DNA from: Giesbergeria sp.
Lineage (GTDB): Bacteria > Pseudomonadota > Gammaproteobacteria > Burkholderiales > Burkholderiaceae_C
Length of the DNA stretch: 8,330 nucleotides
NCBI GenBank assembly: GCA_017998735.1
Contig: JAGOCN010000054.1
Location: 1 to 8,330 of the forward strand
Direction: 5' to 3'
The notes under the pieces were generated by a model. It was not told the DNA's origin, ran no database searches, and worked only from the letters and a program-made list of their open reading frames with translations. Shown one piece after another: positions 1-5,930 of the stretch. The first letter of the stretch is position 1, and every line of letters begins with the position of its first letter. The position numbers and the translations under genes are program-made.

Positions 1-222
1 TGCCGCCCAGGGACCGGCCGGAAGCACCAGGCTGGCCCGGCCCACGGCCACGGCACGCTCGGGCGCCTGCAGAGGTGCGCAGCCGCTCAGCAGCACCGCA
101 GCCGCAGCCATGGCCATGGCCGCAGTGCCCCGGTTCAGACAGCGGCATGCCCCTGGCCGGGCCGGACGTGCGGCAGGCACTGCAGCAGCAGCGCTTGCCG
201 GCACATGCGCCTGCGTTTTCAT
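1..222 (-). CDS. Putative lipoprotein, 3'-truncated by the window edge
   Basis: An open frame starts at ATG 222-220 and runs off the left edge, giving 74 visible residues. The start overlaps the stop of pntAA in an ATGA arrangement, which suggests translational coupling. A hydrophobic Ala-rich stretch ends in the lipobox Leu45-Ser-Gly-Cys48 (Cys codon at 79-81), preceded by basic residues (Arg27, Arg31), as in a type II signal peptide. The residue after Cys48 is Ala, which favours outer-membrane sorting. From ATG 222 the region before the hydrophobic stretch is unusually long (about 30 residues), so a shorter start, such as a GTG or the ATGs at 117 or 111, is possible. The visible mature part (APLQAPERAVAVGRASLVL) does not identify a family. 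Its function is unknown. Its place directly after pntAA, where pntAB is normally found, is odd. Confidence 0.6.
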   Translation of the reverse strand, partial: MKTQAHVPASAAAAVPAARPARPGACRCLNRGTAAMAMAAAAVLLSGCAPLQAPERAVAVGRASLVLPAGPWAA

Positions 223-1334
223 GCGCGCTTCACCGTGCCTTCGTGCGCCATCAGGCAGGCGGCCACGATGTCGTCTTCCAGGTCCATGTGCAGCGCGCCG
301 TCCTTGTTCACGATGAGCTTGAGGAAGTCGAGCACGTTGCGCGCATAGAGCGACGACGCATCGGCCGCCACCAGCGCCGCCAGGTTGGTCTCGCCCACCA
401 GCGTGACGCCGTGCCTGACCACCGTCTGGCCGGGCTCTGTCAGCGGGCAGTTGCCGCCCTGCGGGGCGGCGATGTCCACGATCACCGAGCCGGGCTTCAT
501 GGCCTTGACCATTTCTTCGGTCACCAGCACCGGCGCCGGGCGGCCGGGAATCAGTGCCGTGGTGATGACCACATCGGCCTGCGCCACGCGCTTGGCGACT
601 TCGACTTTCTGCCGGTCCAGCCAGCTTTGCGGCATGGGGCGGGCATAACCGCCCACGCCCTCTGCGGCTTCCTTTTCTTCCTGTGTTTCGTACGGCACGT
701 CGATGAACTTGGCGCCCAGCGACTCCACCTGCTCCTTGACGCTCGGGCGCACGTCGGACGCCTCGATCACCGCGCCCAGCCGCTTGGCCGTGGCAATGGC
801 CTGCAGGCCCGCCACGCCCACGCCCAGGATGACCACGCGCGCCGCCTTGACGGTGCCGGCCGCGGTCATCAGCATGGGAAAAAAGCGCTGGTAGCGGTCG
901 GCGCCGATCATCACCGCCTTGTAACCGGCAATGTTGGCCTGCGACGACAGCACGTCCATGCTCTGGGCCCGCGTGGTGCGCGGCGCTGCTTCCAGCGCAT
1001 AGGCCGTGACCCCGGCCTGCGCCAGGCGTTTGAGGCCTTCGGCATCGAAGGGGTTGAGCATGCCGACCAGCGTGCTGCCCGAGCGCATCAGCGGCGCTTC
1101 GGCCTCGGTGGGGCAGCGCACCTTGAGCACCAGGTCGGACGCCCAGGCCGTGGCGGCGTCCACCACCTGCGCGCCGGCGGCTTCGTAGGCCGCGTCGGTG
1201 ACGCTGGCGGCAATGCCGGCGCCCGACTGCACCTGCAGCACATGGCCCTGGGCCTTGAGCTTCTTCACTGTTTCCGGGGTTGCCGCAACGCGACTTTCTC
1301 CTGCGATGGACTCGGCAGGCACACCTATGAGCAT
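219..1334 (-). CDS. pntAA: NAD(P) transhydrogenase subunit alpha part 1 (dI domain)
   Basis: This is the NAD(H)-binding dI subunit of proton-translocating transhydrogenase, which transfers hydride between NADH and NADP+ using the proton gradient. The 371-residue length fits the split-alpha form in which dI is a separate soluble protein; no membrane segment is visible. The N-terminus (MLIGVPAESIAGESRVAATP) is typical of the family and fixes the start. An AAGGAGA ribosome site lies at 1339-1345, about 5 nt before the ATG. Residues 119-132 contain the nucleotide-site loop (RAQSMD at 122-127, with Arg119, Gln124, Asp127 and Ser130 aligning with known R. rubrum dI contacts). GVGVAGL at 171-177 is the Rossmann glycine motif. 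GGY at 228-230 belongs to the mobile loop and GGNCPLTEPG lies at 293-302. The remaining subunits (PntAB, PntB) are not in the window and presumably lie further left, beyond the coupled lipoprotein gene. It is cytoplasmic and associates with the membrane complex. Confidence 0.95.
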   Translation of the reverse strand: MLIGVPAESIAGESRVAATPETVKKLKAQGHVLQVQSGAGIAASVTDAAYEAAGAQVVDAATAWASDLVLKVRCPTEAEAPLMRSGSTLVGMLNPFDAEGLKRLAQAGVTAYALEAAPRTTRAQSMDVLSSQANIAGYKAVMIGADRYQRFFPMLMTAAGTVKAARVVILGVGVAGLQAIATAKRLGAVIEASDVRPSVKEQVESLGAKFIDVPYETQEEKEAAEGVGGYARPMPQSWLDRQKVEVAKRVAQADVVITTALIPGRPAPVLVTEEMVKAMKPGSVIVDIAAPQGGNCPLTEPGQTVVRHGVTLVGETNLAALVAADASSLYARNVLDFLKLIVNKDGALHMDLEDDIVAACLMAHEGTVKRA

Positions 1335-1566
1335 TTCGTCTCCTTGCTGGAATATGGTTCGTTGCGGATCATTTCAGGCATTTTTCATGCACGCCAGTCT
1401 GTTTTGCAGGTTGCCTGTTCAGTCGAACCGCGCTATAGAACAAAGCCTTGCAGCAGAAACACAGCCGGAAACCGGCTTTCTGACCCTGAGCTTACATGAA
1501 AAATCTTTTGTTTCTGTCGCCTGCAGCGCGTGCTTTTCCCGCTTGAAAGCGCAGGCGCCTGCAGGC
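1335..1566 (-). promoter_or_regulatory. pntAA upstream region (promoter not resolved)
   Basis: This stretch lies between the fba terminator and pntAA and has lower GC than the genes. It should hold the pntAA promoter because the upstream gene is closed by an intrinsic terminator. A small perfect hairpin (AGCCGG, three-base loop, CCGGCT) lies at 1463-1477. A TATAGC hexamer near 1431-1436 could be a -10 box, but no convincing -35 box sits at the right distance. A second short inverted repeat (cgcctgc at 1519-1525, gcaggcg at 1551-1557) lies near the terminator. No coding frame here is convincing. Confidence 0.35.
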
Positions 1567-1605
1567 AAAAAAACACCCGCTGGCGTTGCTGCAAGCGGGT
1601 GTTTT
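1567..1605 (-). terminator. Intrinsic terminator of fba
   Basis: A 12-bp perfect stem (aaaacacccgct at 1570-1581 pairing with agcgggtgtttt at 1594-1605) has a 12-nt loop. On the minus strand it is followed by a run of seven U (A run 1567-1573 on the plus strand). It begins 23 nt after the fba stop codon, so it separates fba from pntAA transcriptionally. Confidence 0.92.
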
Positions 1606-1627
1606 CAGGGCACAGGCCTTGCGTGTT

Positions 1628-2692
1628 TCAGCGCGCGACCTGGCTGAGCGTGCCTGCCGCGTACTGGCGGGCAATGTCCTGCAGGCTGTAGCCCTTGACC
1701 TTGGCGCCCTGGCCTTCGCAGCCAAACTCCAGGTAGCGCTGCTTGCAGATCGCCTTGGCTGCCTCGCGTGCCGGCTTGAGCCATTCGCGGGCGTCGAACT
1801 TGTCGGGGTTCTCGTGCAGGAACTTGCGCACCGCGCCGGTCATGGCCAGGCGGATGTCGGTGTCGATGTTGATCTTGCGCACGCCGAACCGGATGGCTTT
1901 CTGGATTTCCTCGACCGGCACACCGAAGGTTTGCTTCATGTTGCCGCCGTACTGGTTGATGATGGCCAGCAGGTCCTGCGGCACCGAGGACGAGCCATGC
2001 ATCACCAGGTGGGTGTTGGGAATGCGCTCATGGATCGCCTGCACGCGGTCGATGGCCAGAATGTCTCCGGTGGGCTTGCGCGAGAACTTGTACGCGCCGT
2101 GGCTGGTGCCGATGGCAATGGCCAGGGCATCGAGCTGGGTGCGCTTGACAAAGTCGGCCGCCTGCTCGGGGTCGGTCAGCAGCTGCTCGCGCGTCATGAC
2201 GGCATCGGTTCCGTGGCCGTCTTCCTTGTCGCCCTGCATGGTTTCCAGCGAACCGAGGCAGCCGAGTTCGCCCTCGACCGTGACGCCCACCTGGTGCGCC
2301 ATGTCCACCACCTTGCGCGTCACCTCGACGTTGTATTCGTAGCTGGCAATGGTCTTGCCGTCGCCCTCCAGCGAGCCGTCCATCATGACGGACGAAAACC
2401 CGAGGTCGATGGCGCCCTTGCAGATTTCGGGGCTCTGGCCATGGTCCTGGTGCATCACCAGCGGAATGTGCGGGTAGGCCTCGACCGCGGCCAGGATCAG
2501 GTGCTTGATGAAGGCTTCGCCGGCGTACTTGCGGGCGCCAGCGCTGGCCTGCAGGATCACGGGAGCACCGGTCTCGTCGGCAGCTGCCATGACGGCCTGC
2601 ACCTGCTCCAGGTTGTTCACGTTGAAGGCCGGAATGCCATAGCCGTTTTCGGCAGCGTGGTCCAGCAGTTCGCGCATCGAGACAAGAGACAT
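1628..2692 (-). CDS. fba: Class II fructose-1,6-bisphosphate aldolase, CbbA-like
   Basis: This zinc enzyme splits fructose-1,6-bisphosphate into dihydroxyacetone phosphate and glyceraldehyde-3-phosphate and runs in reverse in gluconeogenesis or the Calvin cycle. The chosen start gives 354 residues beginning [19 protein letters not shown], the usual start of this subtype. An AAGGAA ribosome site at 2701-2706 lies 8 nt upstream. A longer frame to 2746 adds 18 residues that are not family-like. Asp83 in HQDHGQ (81-86) matches the catalytic aspartate and His84 a zinc ligand. The ELGCLGS segment (142-148) carries the second zinc-ligand region; His198 (SHGAYKF) and His232 (MHGSSS) supply others. 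KINIDTDIR near residue 273 is the substrate phosphate loop. The charged insert QGDKEDGHG (153-161) is typical of the Calvin-cycle subtype, though no cbb genes are visible, so a glycolytic role is the simpler reading. It has its own promoter-like site and terminator. Confidence 0.96.
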   Translation of the reverse strand: MSLVSMRELLDHAAENGYGIPAFNVNNLEQVQAVMAAADETGAPVILQASAGARKYAGEAFIKHLILAAVEAYPHIPLVMHQDHGQSPEICKGAIDLGFSSVMMDGSLEGDGKTIASYEYNVEVTRKVVDMAHQVGVTVEGELGCLGSLETMQGDKEDGHGTDAVMTREQLLTDPEQAADFVKRTQLDALAIAIGTSHGAYKFSRKPTGDILAIDRVQAIHERIPNTHLVMHGSSSVPQDLLAIINQYGGNMKQTFGVPVEEIQKAIRFGVRKINIDTDIRLAMTGAVRKFLHENPDKFDAREWLKPAREAAKAICKQRYLEFGCEGQGAKVKGYSLQDIARQYAAGTLSQVAR

Positions 2693-2804
2693 GGGTGCGG
2701 TTCCTTTCAAAGGGAAAAAGGCATTTGCAGGGCGTGCTGGCAGCAAGCCACCCTGCAGGTGGCCAAAAGGTGCGGTGGTAACCGCTTGGTAACCCGCGAT
2801 TTTA
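2693..2804 (-). promoter_or_regulatory. fba promoter candidate and structured leader
   Basis: On the minus strand TAAAAT (plus 2799-2804) is a good -10 hexamer; a weak TTGCAG (2822-2827) lies 19 bp upstream as a possible -35. The start site would fall near 2792, inside one of two tandem GGTTACC copies (plus 2788-2794 and 2777-2783, 11-bp period). The roughly 100-nt leader can fold into several hairpins: GCGGT-TACC-ACCGC (2772-2785), GCCACC-TGCAG-GGTGGC (2747-2763), a competing TGCAGGG/CCCTGCA pairing (2751-2757 with 2726-2732), and a small hairpin that covers the ribosome site (2701-2716). These are read from sequence complementarity only. Promoter function and start site are inferred. Confidence 0.5.
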
Positions 2805-2808
2805 GCCG

Positions 2809-2875
2809 CCGGCCAACGAGCGCCTGCAATCTGCGGGGCTGCTGCGCCTTGCCTTTGCAGCTGGCGCTCGGCCGG
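2809..2875. repeat. Long imperfect inverted repeat between pyk and fba
   Basis: Paired arms are ccggc (2809-2813) with gccgg (2871-2875), cgagcgcc (2817-2824) with ggcgctcg (2863-2870), and tgcaa (2825-2829) with ttgca (2855-2859), separated by three-base bulges. The structure starts 3 nt after the pyk stop codon, so it would form a strong stem in the pyk 3' end. It lacks a clear U run, so it is not a standard intrinsic terminator. It may protect the 3' end or act as a pause. Its far arm overlaps the possible -35 region of fba. Confidence 0.6.
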
Positions 2876-2878
2876 GGA

Positions 2879-4315
2879 TCAGCTGGCGCGGCAGATCTTG
2901 AGCATGTTGGTGCCGCCCGGTGCGCCCATCGGTTCGCCGCAGGTGATGGCGTACATGTCGCCTTCCTGCACGATCTTGCGGCCCTTGAGGTGGCCTTCGG
3001 CCTCCCTGAGTGCCGTGTCGCGGTCGGCGCTGGTGTCCATCAAAAGCGGGCTCACGTTGCGGTACATCGCCATCCTGCGCTGCGTTGCCACCCTGGGCGT
3101 GAGCGCGTAAATGGGAATGTGGATGCGCTGGCGGCTCATCCACAGCGCGGTCGCGCCGCTGTCGGTCATGGCCACGATGGCCTTGGCGCCCAGGTGGTGC
3201 GCGGTGAAAAGCGCGCCCATGGCAATCGACTGGTCGATGCGGCCAAAGGTGCGGCCGGTGAAGTCGGCATCCTGGTGCGGGTCTTCGGCGGCTTCGGCGG
3301 CAGCGCAGATCTTGGACACCTCCAGCACCGTTTCCAGCGGGTAGCGCCCCACGGCGGTTTCGGCGCTCAGCATGACGGCATCGGTGCCGTCCAGCACCGC
3401 ATTGGCCACGTCGCTCACCTCGGCGCGCGTGGGCACCGGGTGCAGGATCATGCTTTCCATCATCTGCGTGGCGGTGATGACCACCTTGTCCATGTCGCGC
3501 GCCATGCGGATCATCTTTTTCTGCAGCGCCGGCACGGCCGCGTTGCCCACTTCCACCGCCAGGTCGCCGCGCGCCACCATGATGCCGTCGCTCACGCGCA
3601 GGATTTCTTCCAGGTGCGGAATGGCTTCGGCCCGCTCAATTTTGGCAATCAGGCCTGGTTTGTGGCGGTACTCGGCGGCCGCCACATTGCACAGCTGGCG
3701 CGCCATCTCCATGTCCACCGCGTTTTTTGGAAAGCTCACGGCCACATAGTCCGCCTGAAAGGACATGGCGGTGCGGATGTCTTCCATGTCCTTGGCGGTC
3801 AGCGCCGGTGCGGTCAGACCGCCACCCTGCTTGTTGATGCCCTTGTTGTCGGACAGCTCGCCGCCGGTGACCACGCGCGTGTGCACCGCTTCGCCGCGCA
3901 CCGCTTCCACCCGCAGCACGATCAGACCGTCGTTCAGCAGCAGCATGTCGCCGGCGCGCACATCGCGCGGCAACTCCTTGTAGTCCAGCCCCACGCCGTC
4001 CCCATCGCCCGGCTCGGTGCGCCAGGCGTCCAGCACGAAGGCGGCGCCGTTCACCAGCTGCACCGCACCGTCGGCAAAGCGGCCGACACGGATCTTGGGG
4101 CCCTGCAGGTCGGCCATGATGGCCACCTCACGCCCGGCGCGCTGGGCAGCGGCGCGCACGGCGGCCGCACGGTCGATGTGGTCCTGCGCCTTGCCATGGC
4201 TGAAGTTGAGCCGCACCACGTTCACCCCGGCAGCAATCATCTGCTCCAGCAAGGCCGGGTCGCTGGATGCTGGCCCCAGGGTGGCAACGATTTTGGTGGC
4301 ACGGCGCTGGTTCAT
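2879..4315 (-). CDS. pyk: Pyruvate kinase
   Basis: This cytoplasmic glycolytic enzyme transfers phosphate from phosphoenolpyruvate to ADP, yielding pyruvate and ATP. Its 478 residues match the usual bacterial length. The N-terminus (MNQRRATKIVATLGPASS) is canonical, and an AGGAG site at 4323-4327 lies 7 nt before the ATG. Arg35, Asn37 and Ser39 (VRLNFSHG) and Asp69 (MADLQGPKIR) form the nucleotide and potassium site. The B domain spans roughly 75-170. IAKIERAEA (223-231) holds catalytic Lys225 and the metal ligand Glu227; Asp251 in ARGDLAVE is the other metal ligand. TATQMMESM follows at 281-289 and MLSAETAVGRYP at 315-326. The C-terminal allosteric domain covers about 350-478. A terminator (4416-4446) lies upstream, so pyk probably has its own promoter in 4330-4415, but no convincing -10/-35 pair is visible there. 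Transcription may read through into fba unless the inverted repeat after the stop blocks it. Confidence 0.97.
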   Translation of the reverse strand: MNQRRATKIVATLGPASSDPALLEQMIAAGVNVVRLNFSHGKAQDHIDRAAAVRAAAQRAGREVAIMADLQGPKIRVGRFADGAVQLVNGAAFVLDAWRTEPGDGDGVGLDYKELPRDVRAGDMLLLNDGLIVLRVEAVRGEAVHTRVVTGGELSDNKGINKQGGGLTAPALTAKDMEDIRTAMSFQADYVAVSFPKNAVDMEMARQLCNVAAAEYRHKPGLIAKIERAEAIPHLEEILRVSDGIMVARGDLAVEVGNAAVPALQKKMIRMARDMDKVVITATQMMESMILHPVPTRAEVSDVANAVLDGTDAVMLSAETAVGRYPLETVLEVSKICAAAEAAEDPHQDADFTGRTFGRIDQSIAMGALFTAHHLGAKAIVAMTDSGATALWMSRQRIHIPIYALTPRVATQRRMAMYRNVSPLLMDTSADRDTALREAEGHLKGRKIVQEGDMYAITCGEPMGAPGGTNMLKICRAS

Positions 4316-4415
4316 GGCAAGGCTCCTGAAAACAATGGGGTTTCAACGGCCCATCCTACCCGGACGCAGCCACCTGCAGGCGCCGCGGCAAGGCACTGCA
4401 GCGCAGCCATGCAAC

Positions 4416-4446
4416 AAGAAAAAAGCCGCTGCAGGGCAGCGGCTTT
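4416..4446 (-). terminator. Intrinsic terminator of the lipoprotein pair
   Basis: An 11-bp perfect stem (aaagccgctgc at 4422-4432, gcagcggcttt at 4436-4446) has a 3-nt loop. On the minus strand it runs into a U-rich tail (plus 4416-4424, aagaaaaaa). It begins 46 nt after the stop of the FlgO-like gene and separates that gene from pyk. Confidence 0.92.
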
Positions 4447-4492
4447 CATGCTGGAGGGGTGCCTGAAGTGCTGGCAGCCCACTTGGACAGGC

Positions 4493-5059
4493 TCAGCGCG
4501 GCGCTTGCAGCAAACGCTGCACGTCCCGGTCGTTGGGCAGGGCGTAATCGTGGCCGCGGAAGATGTAGCCATCTTCGGTGCGCACCAGCTTGAGGCTGAT
4601 GTAGGTGACGCTGGCAGCGGCAGAGTAAGTGCCCACCAGCACCATCGAAGCGTTGTGGCTGCGCGCAATGTCCTTGATTTCACGCGACAACAGCAGTTCG
4701 CCCGCGCCTTCCTTCACGAACACATCACCGCGCAGCTTGATTTCCTTCACATGGAAACCGTTGGCCGCCATCTGGGTGCTGTACTGCTCGGACAGCGTGC
4801 GGCCAAGCGGGGCCGAACGGCTCAGGTCGTTGACGTTCACCACCGTGGCCACCAGCACCGGGCTGTTGCCCAGGGAAGTGGCATCAAAACCGGCCACTAG
4901 CTTGGCGATGGCATCGCGGCTGCTTTGCAGAAAGGCGTTGTTGGCGGCGTCCTGGTAGCTGGGCTCGGTGCGCACCTGCACTGTGGGGGCGGAGGTGCAA
5001 CCGGACAGCAGCGCGGCAGCCAGAGCCAGCGACAACGGAATGAGGTTGTGTGTCTTCAT
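4493..5059 (-). CDS. FlgO-like outer-membrane lipoprotein
   Basis: This 188-residue protein has a clear lipoprotein signal: Lys2, a hydrophobic stretch at 5-18 and the lipobox Leu18-Ser-Gly-Cys21. Thr22 after the cysteine favours outer-membrane delivery. The mature part, roughly 45-172, resembles the FlgO family, whose founding Vibrio member is an outer-membrane protein needed for normal flagellar motility. Matching features are the LGRTLSEQYSTQMAANGF block (85-102), a segment ending in LLLSREIKDIA (122-132), SMVLVGTYS (138-146) and a C-terminal beta-rich segment ending near Tyr172. The assignment is by recalled pattern only, and no flagellar gene is nearby. The start overlaps the stop of the upstream lipoprotein gene (ATGA at 5056-5059), with a weak GGGTGG site at 5067-5072, so the two are probably translationally coupled. 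An intrinsic terminator follows. A general envelope role unrelated to flagella is possible. Confidence 0.8.
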   Translation of the reverse strand: MKTHNLIPLSLALAAALLSGCTSAPTVQVRTEPSYQDAANNAFLQSSRDAIAKLVAGFDATSLGNSPVLVATVVNVNDLSRSAPLGRTLSEQYSTQMAANGFHVKEIKLRGDVFVKEGAGELLLSREIKDIARSHNASMVLVGTYSAAASVTYISLKLVRTEDGYIFRGHDYALPNDRDVQRLLQAPR

Positions 5060-5745
5060 TGCGAAACCACCCGCATGTTGACCCTTTGGGGATAGGAAGG
5101 CCGAAGGAACAGGGGCGTGTCTGCGTTCTGCAGGTAATACACATCCGTCTTGCGTGCGATGTACTGTCCACCGTGGGTGACGGTGGTGGTCAGGATCAGC
5201 TCGGTGTGCGTCGGGCCTCCTGAATCGATGCTGGAAGCATAGTCTGCAGCGCCTGCCAGGCCCAGGCCGGCAAGCAGCTGGCCGTCCAGGTGCACATTGC
5301 GCAGGCCGTAAGCCGCCATCACGCCAGCGGCAACCATGGTGAAACGCCCGGGGATGAAATGGGGACGCTCACTGTTGTGCCGCACTACCTGCGTGTCGTA
5401 GGTCACCTGCAGTGCCTGTCCAGGCAACTGCAGCACAGGGGCACCGCCCTGCACCAGCTTGGTGATCAGGAATTCGCGAAATGCCATGTCGAACGCGCTG
5501 GGGTTTGCAGGCAGGGCCACATGCAGCTGGGCATTGGGTGCCATACCGGCCTGGCCCAGCGTGGACAGGGTTTGTGCCACGACATCCTGCGACACCAGTT
5601 CCCAATGGCCTGCAGAGCGCACCTTGGGCTGAACCGTCAGCTCGAAATTTTCTGCCAGCGGTATGGGTGCCGTGGCGGCACACCCGGTCAGGATTGCCAC
5701 GGAGCCGACCAGTGCAGCCAGAACCGTGCTCTTCAAAAACGCCAT
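5056..5745 (-). CDS. Unrecognised lipoprotein coupled to the FlgO-like gene
   Basis: I do not recognise the family of this 229-residue protein. The chosen start (MAFLKSTVLAALVG) has a TTGGAG site at 5752-5757, 6 nt upstream, and gives a proper type II signal peptide: Lys5, a hydrophobic core at 7-19 and the lipobox Leu19-Thr-Gly-Cys22. A longer frame to 5793 adds 16 residues that would spoil the signal. Ala23 after the cysteine favours the outer membrane. The mature part has a charged, mixed N-terminal half. A small-residue hydrophobic stretch follows at about 136-168 (VAAGVMAAYGLRN, LLAGLGLAGAADYA), then a beta-like tail rich in Thr and Val (LILTTTVTHGGQYIARKTDVYY, about 184-204). The hydrophobic stretch could contact a membrane or pack like a glycine zipper; this is inference. 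It is the first gene of a two-gene unit with the FlgO-like protein, which suggests the two act together in the envelope. Confidence 0.78.
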   Translation of the reverse strand: MAFLKSTVLAALVGSVAILTGCAATAPIPLAENFELTVQPKVRSAGHWELVSQDVVAQTLSTLGQAGMAPNAQLHVALPANPSAFDMAFREFLITKLVQGGAPVLQLPGQALQVTYDTQVVRHNSERPHFIPGRFTMVAAGVMAAYGLRNVHLDGQLLAGLGLAGAADYASSIDSGGPTHTELILTTTVTHGGQYIARKTDVYYLQNADTPLFLRPSYPQRVNMRVVSQ

Positions 5746-5930
5746 GCTTTTCTCCAAAAAGTCTGCACTGCGCACAACCGGGCAGCCAGTCATTGCACAT
5801 CAAGCAACAATTCTGGGTGTGGCGTTACGCAAGAACAAGCAAAACAACAATTTCTGCCGCATTGGAGCACGGTTTGTTGTTTTTGTCACAAATTGAATCT
5901 CTGCATTTTTTGCCCAGGCTGTGCTGCTTG
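5746..5930 (-). promoter_or_regulatory. AT-rich upstream region of the lipoprotein pair, with inverted repeat
   Basis: The gap between pgk and the lipoprotein pair is markedly more AT-rich than its surroundings. It contains a perfect 10-bp inverted repeat, aaaacaacaa (5841-5850) and ttgttgtttt (5874-5883), with a 23-bp spacer. A related motif (caacaattctg) recurs near 5805-5815 and, with one extra T, near 5845-5856. The region probably holds the promoter of the pair. TTGTTG followed 17 nt later by TAACGC on the minus strand is the best -35/-10 spacing I see, and it is weak. No U-tailed terminator for pgk is evident, so read-through from pgk is possible. Confidence 0.4.

Noticed and set aside
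75..1499. A plus-strand open frame of 474 codons opposite pntAA
   Set aside because: It is antisense to a clear transhydrogenase subunit and has a His/Arg/Ala-rich composition typical of shadow frames.
2693..2746. An 18-residue N-terminal extension of the aldolase
   Set aside because: The ribosome site at 2701-2706 is correctly spaced for the start at 2692, and the protein from there matches the family start.
1586..4900. A plus-strand open frame of 1104 codons across fba, pyk and part of the FlgO-like gene
   Set aside because: It lies antisense to three well-supported genes and runs through their terminators and promoter gap. Its His/Ala/Gly/Arg-rich product has no recognisable domain. Long antisense frames are common opposite high-GC genes with strong third-position bias.
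5746..5793. A 16-residue N-terminal extension of the first lipoprotein of the pair
   Set aside because: It would place charged residues ahead of the signal peptide and ignores the well-spaced ribosome site at 5752-5757.
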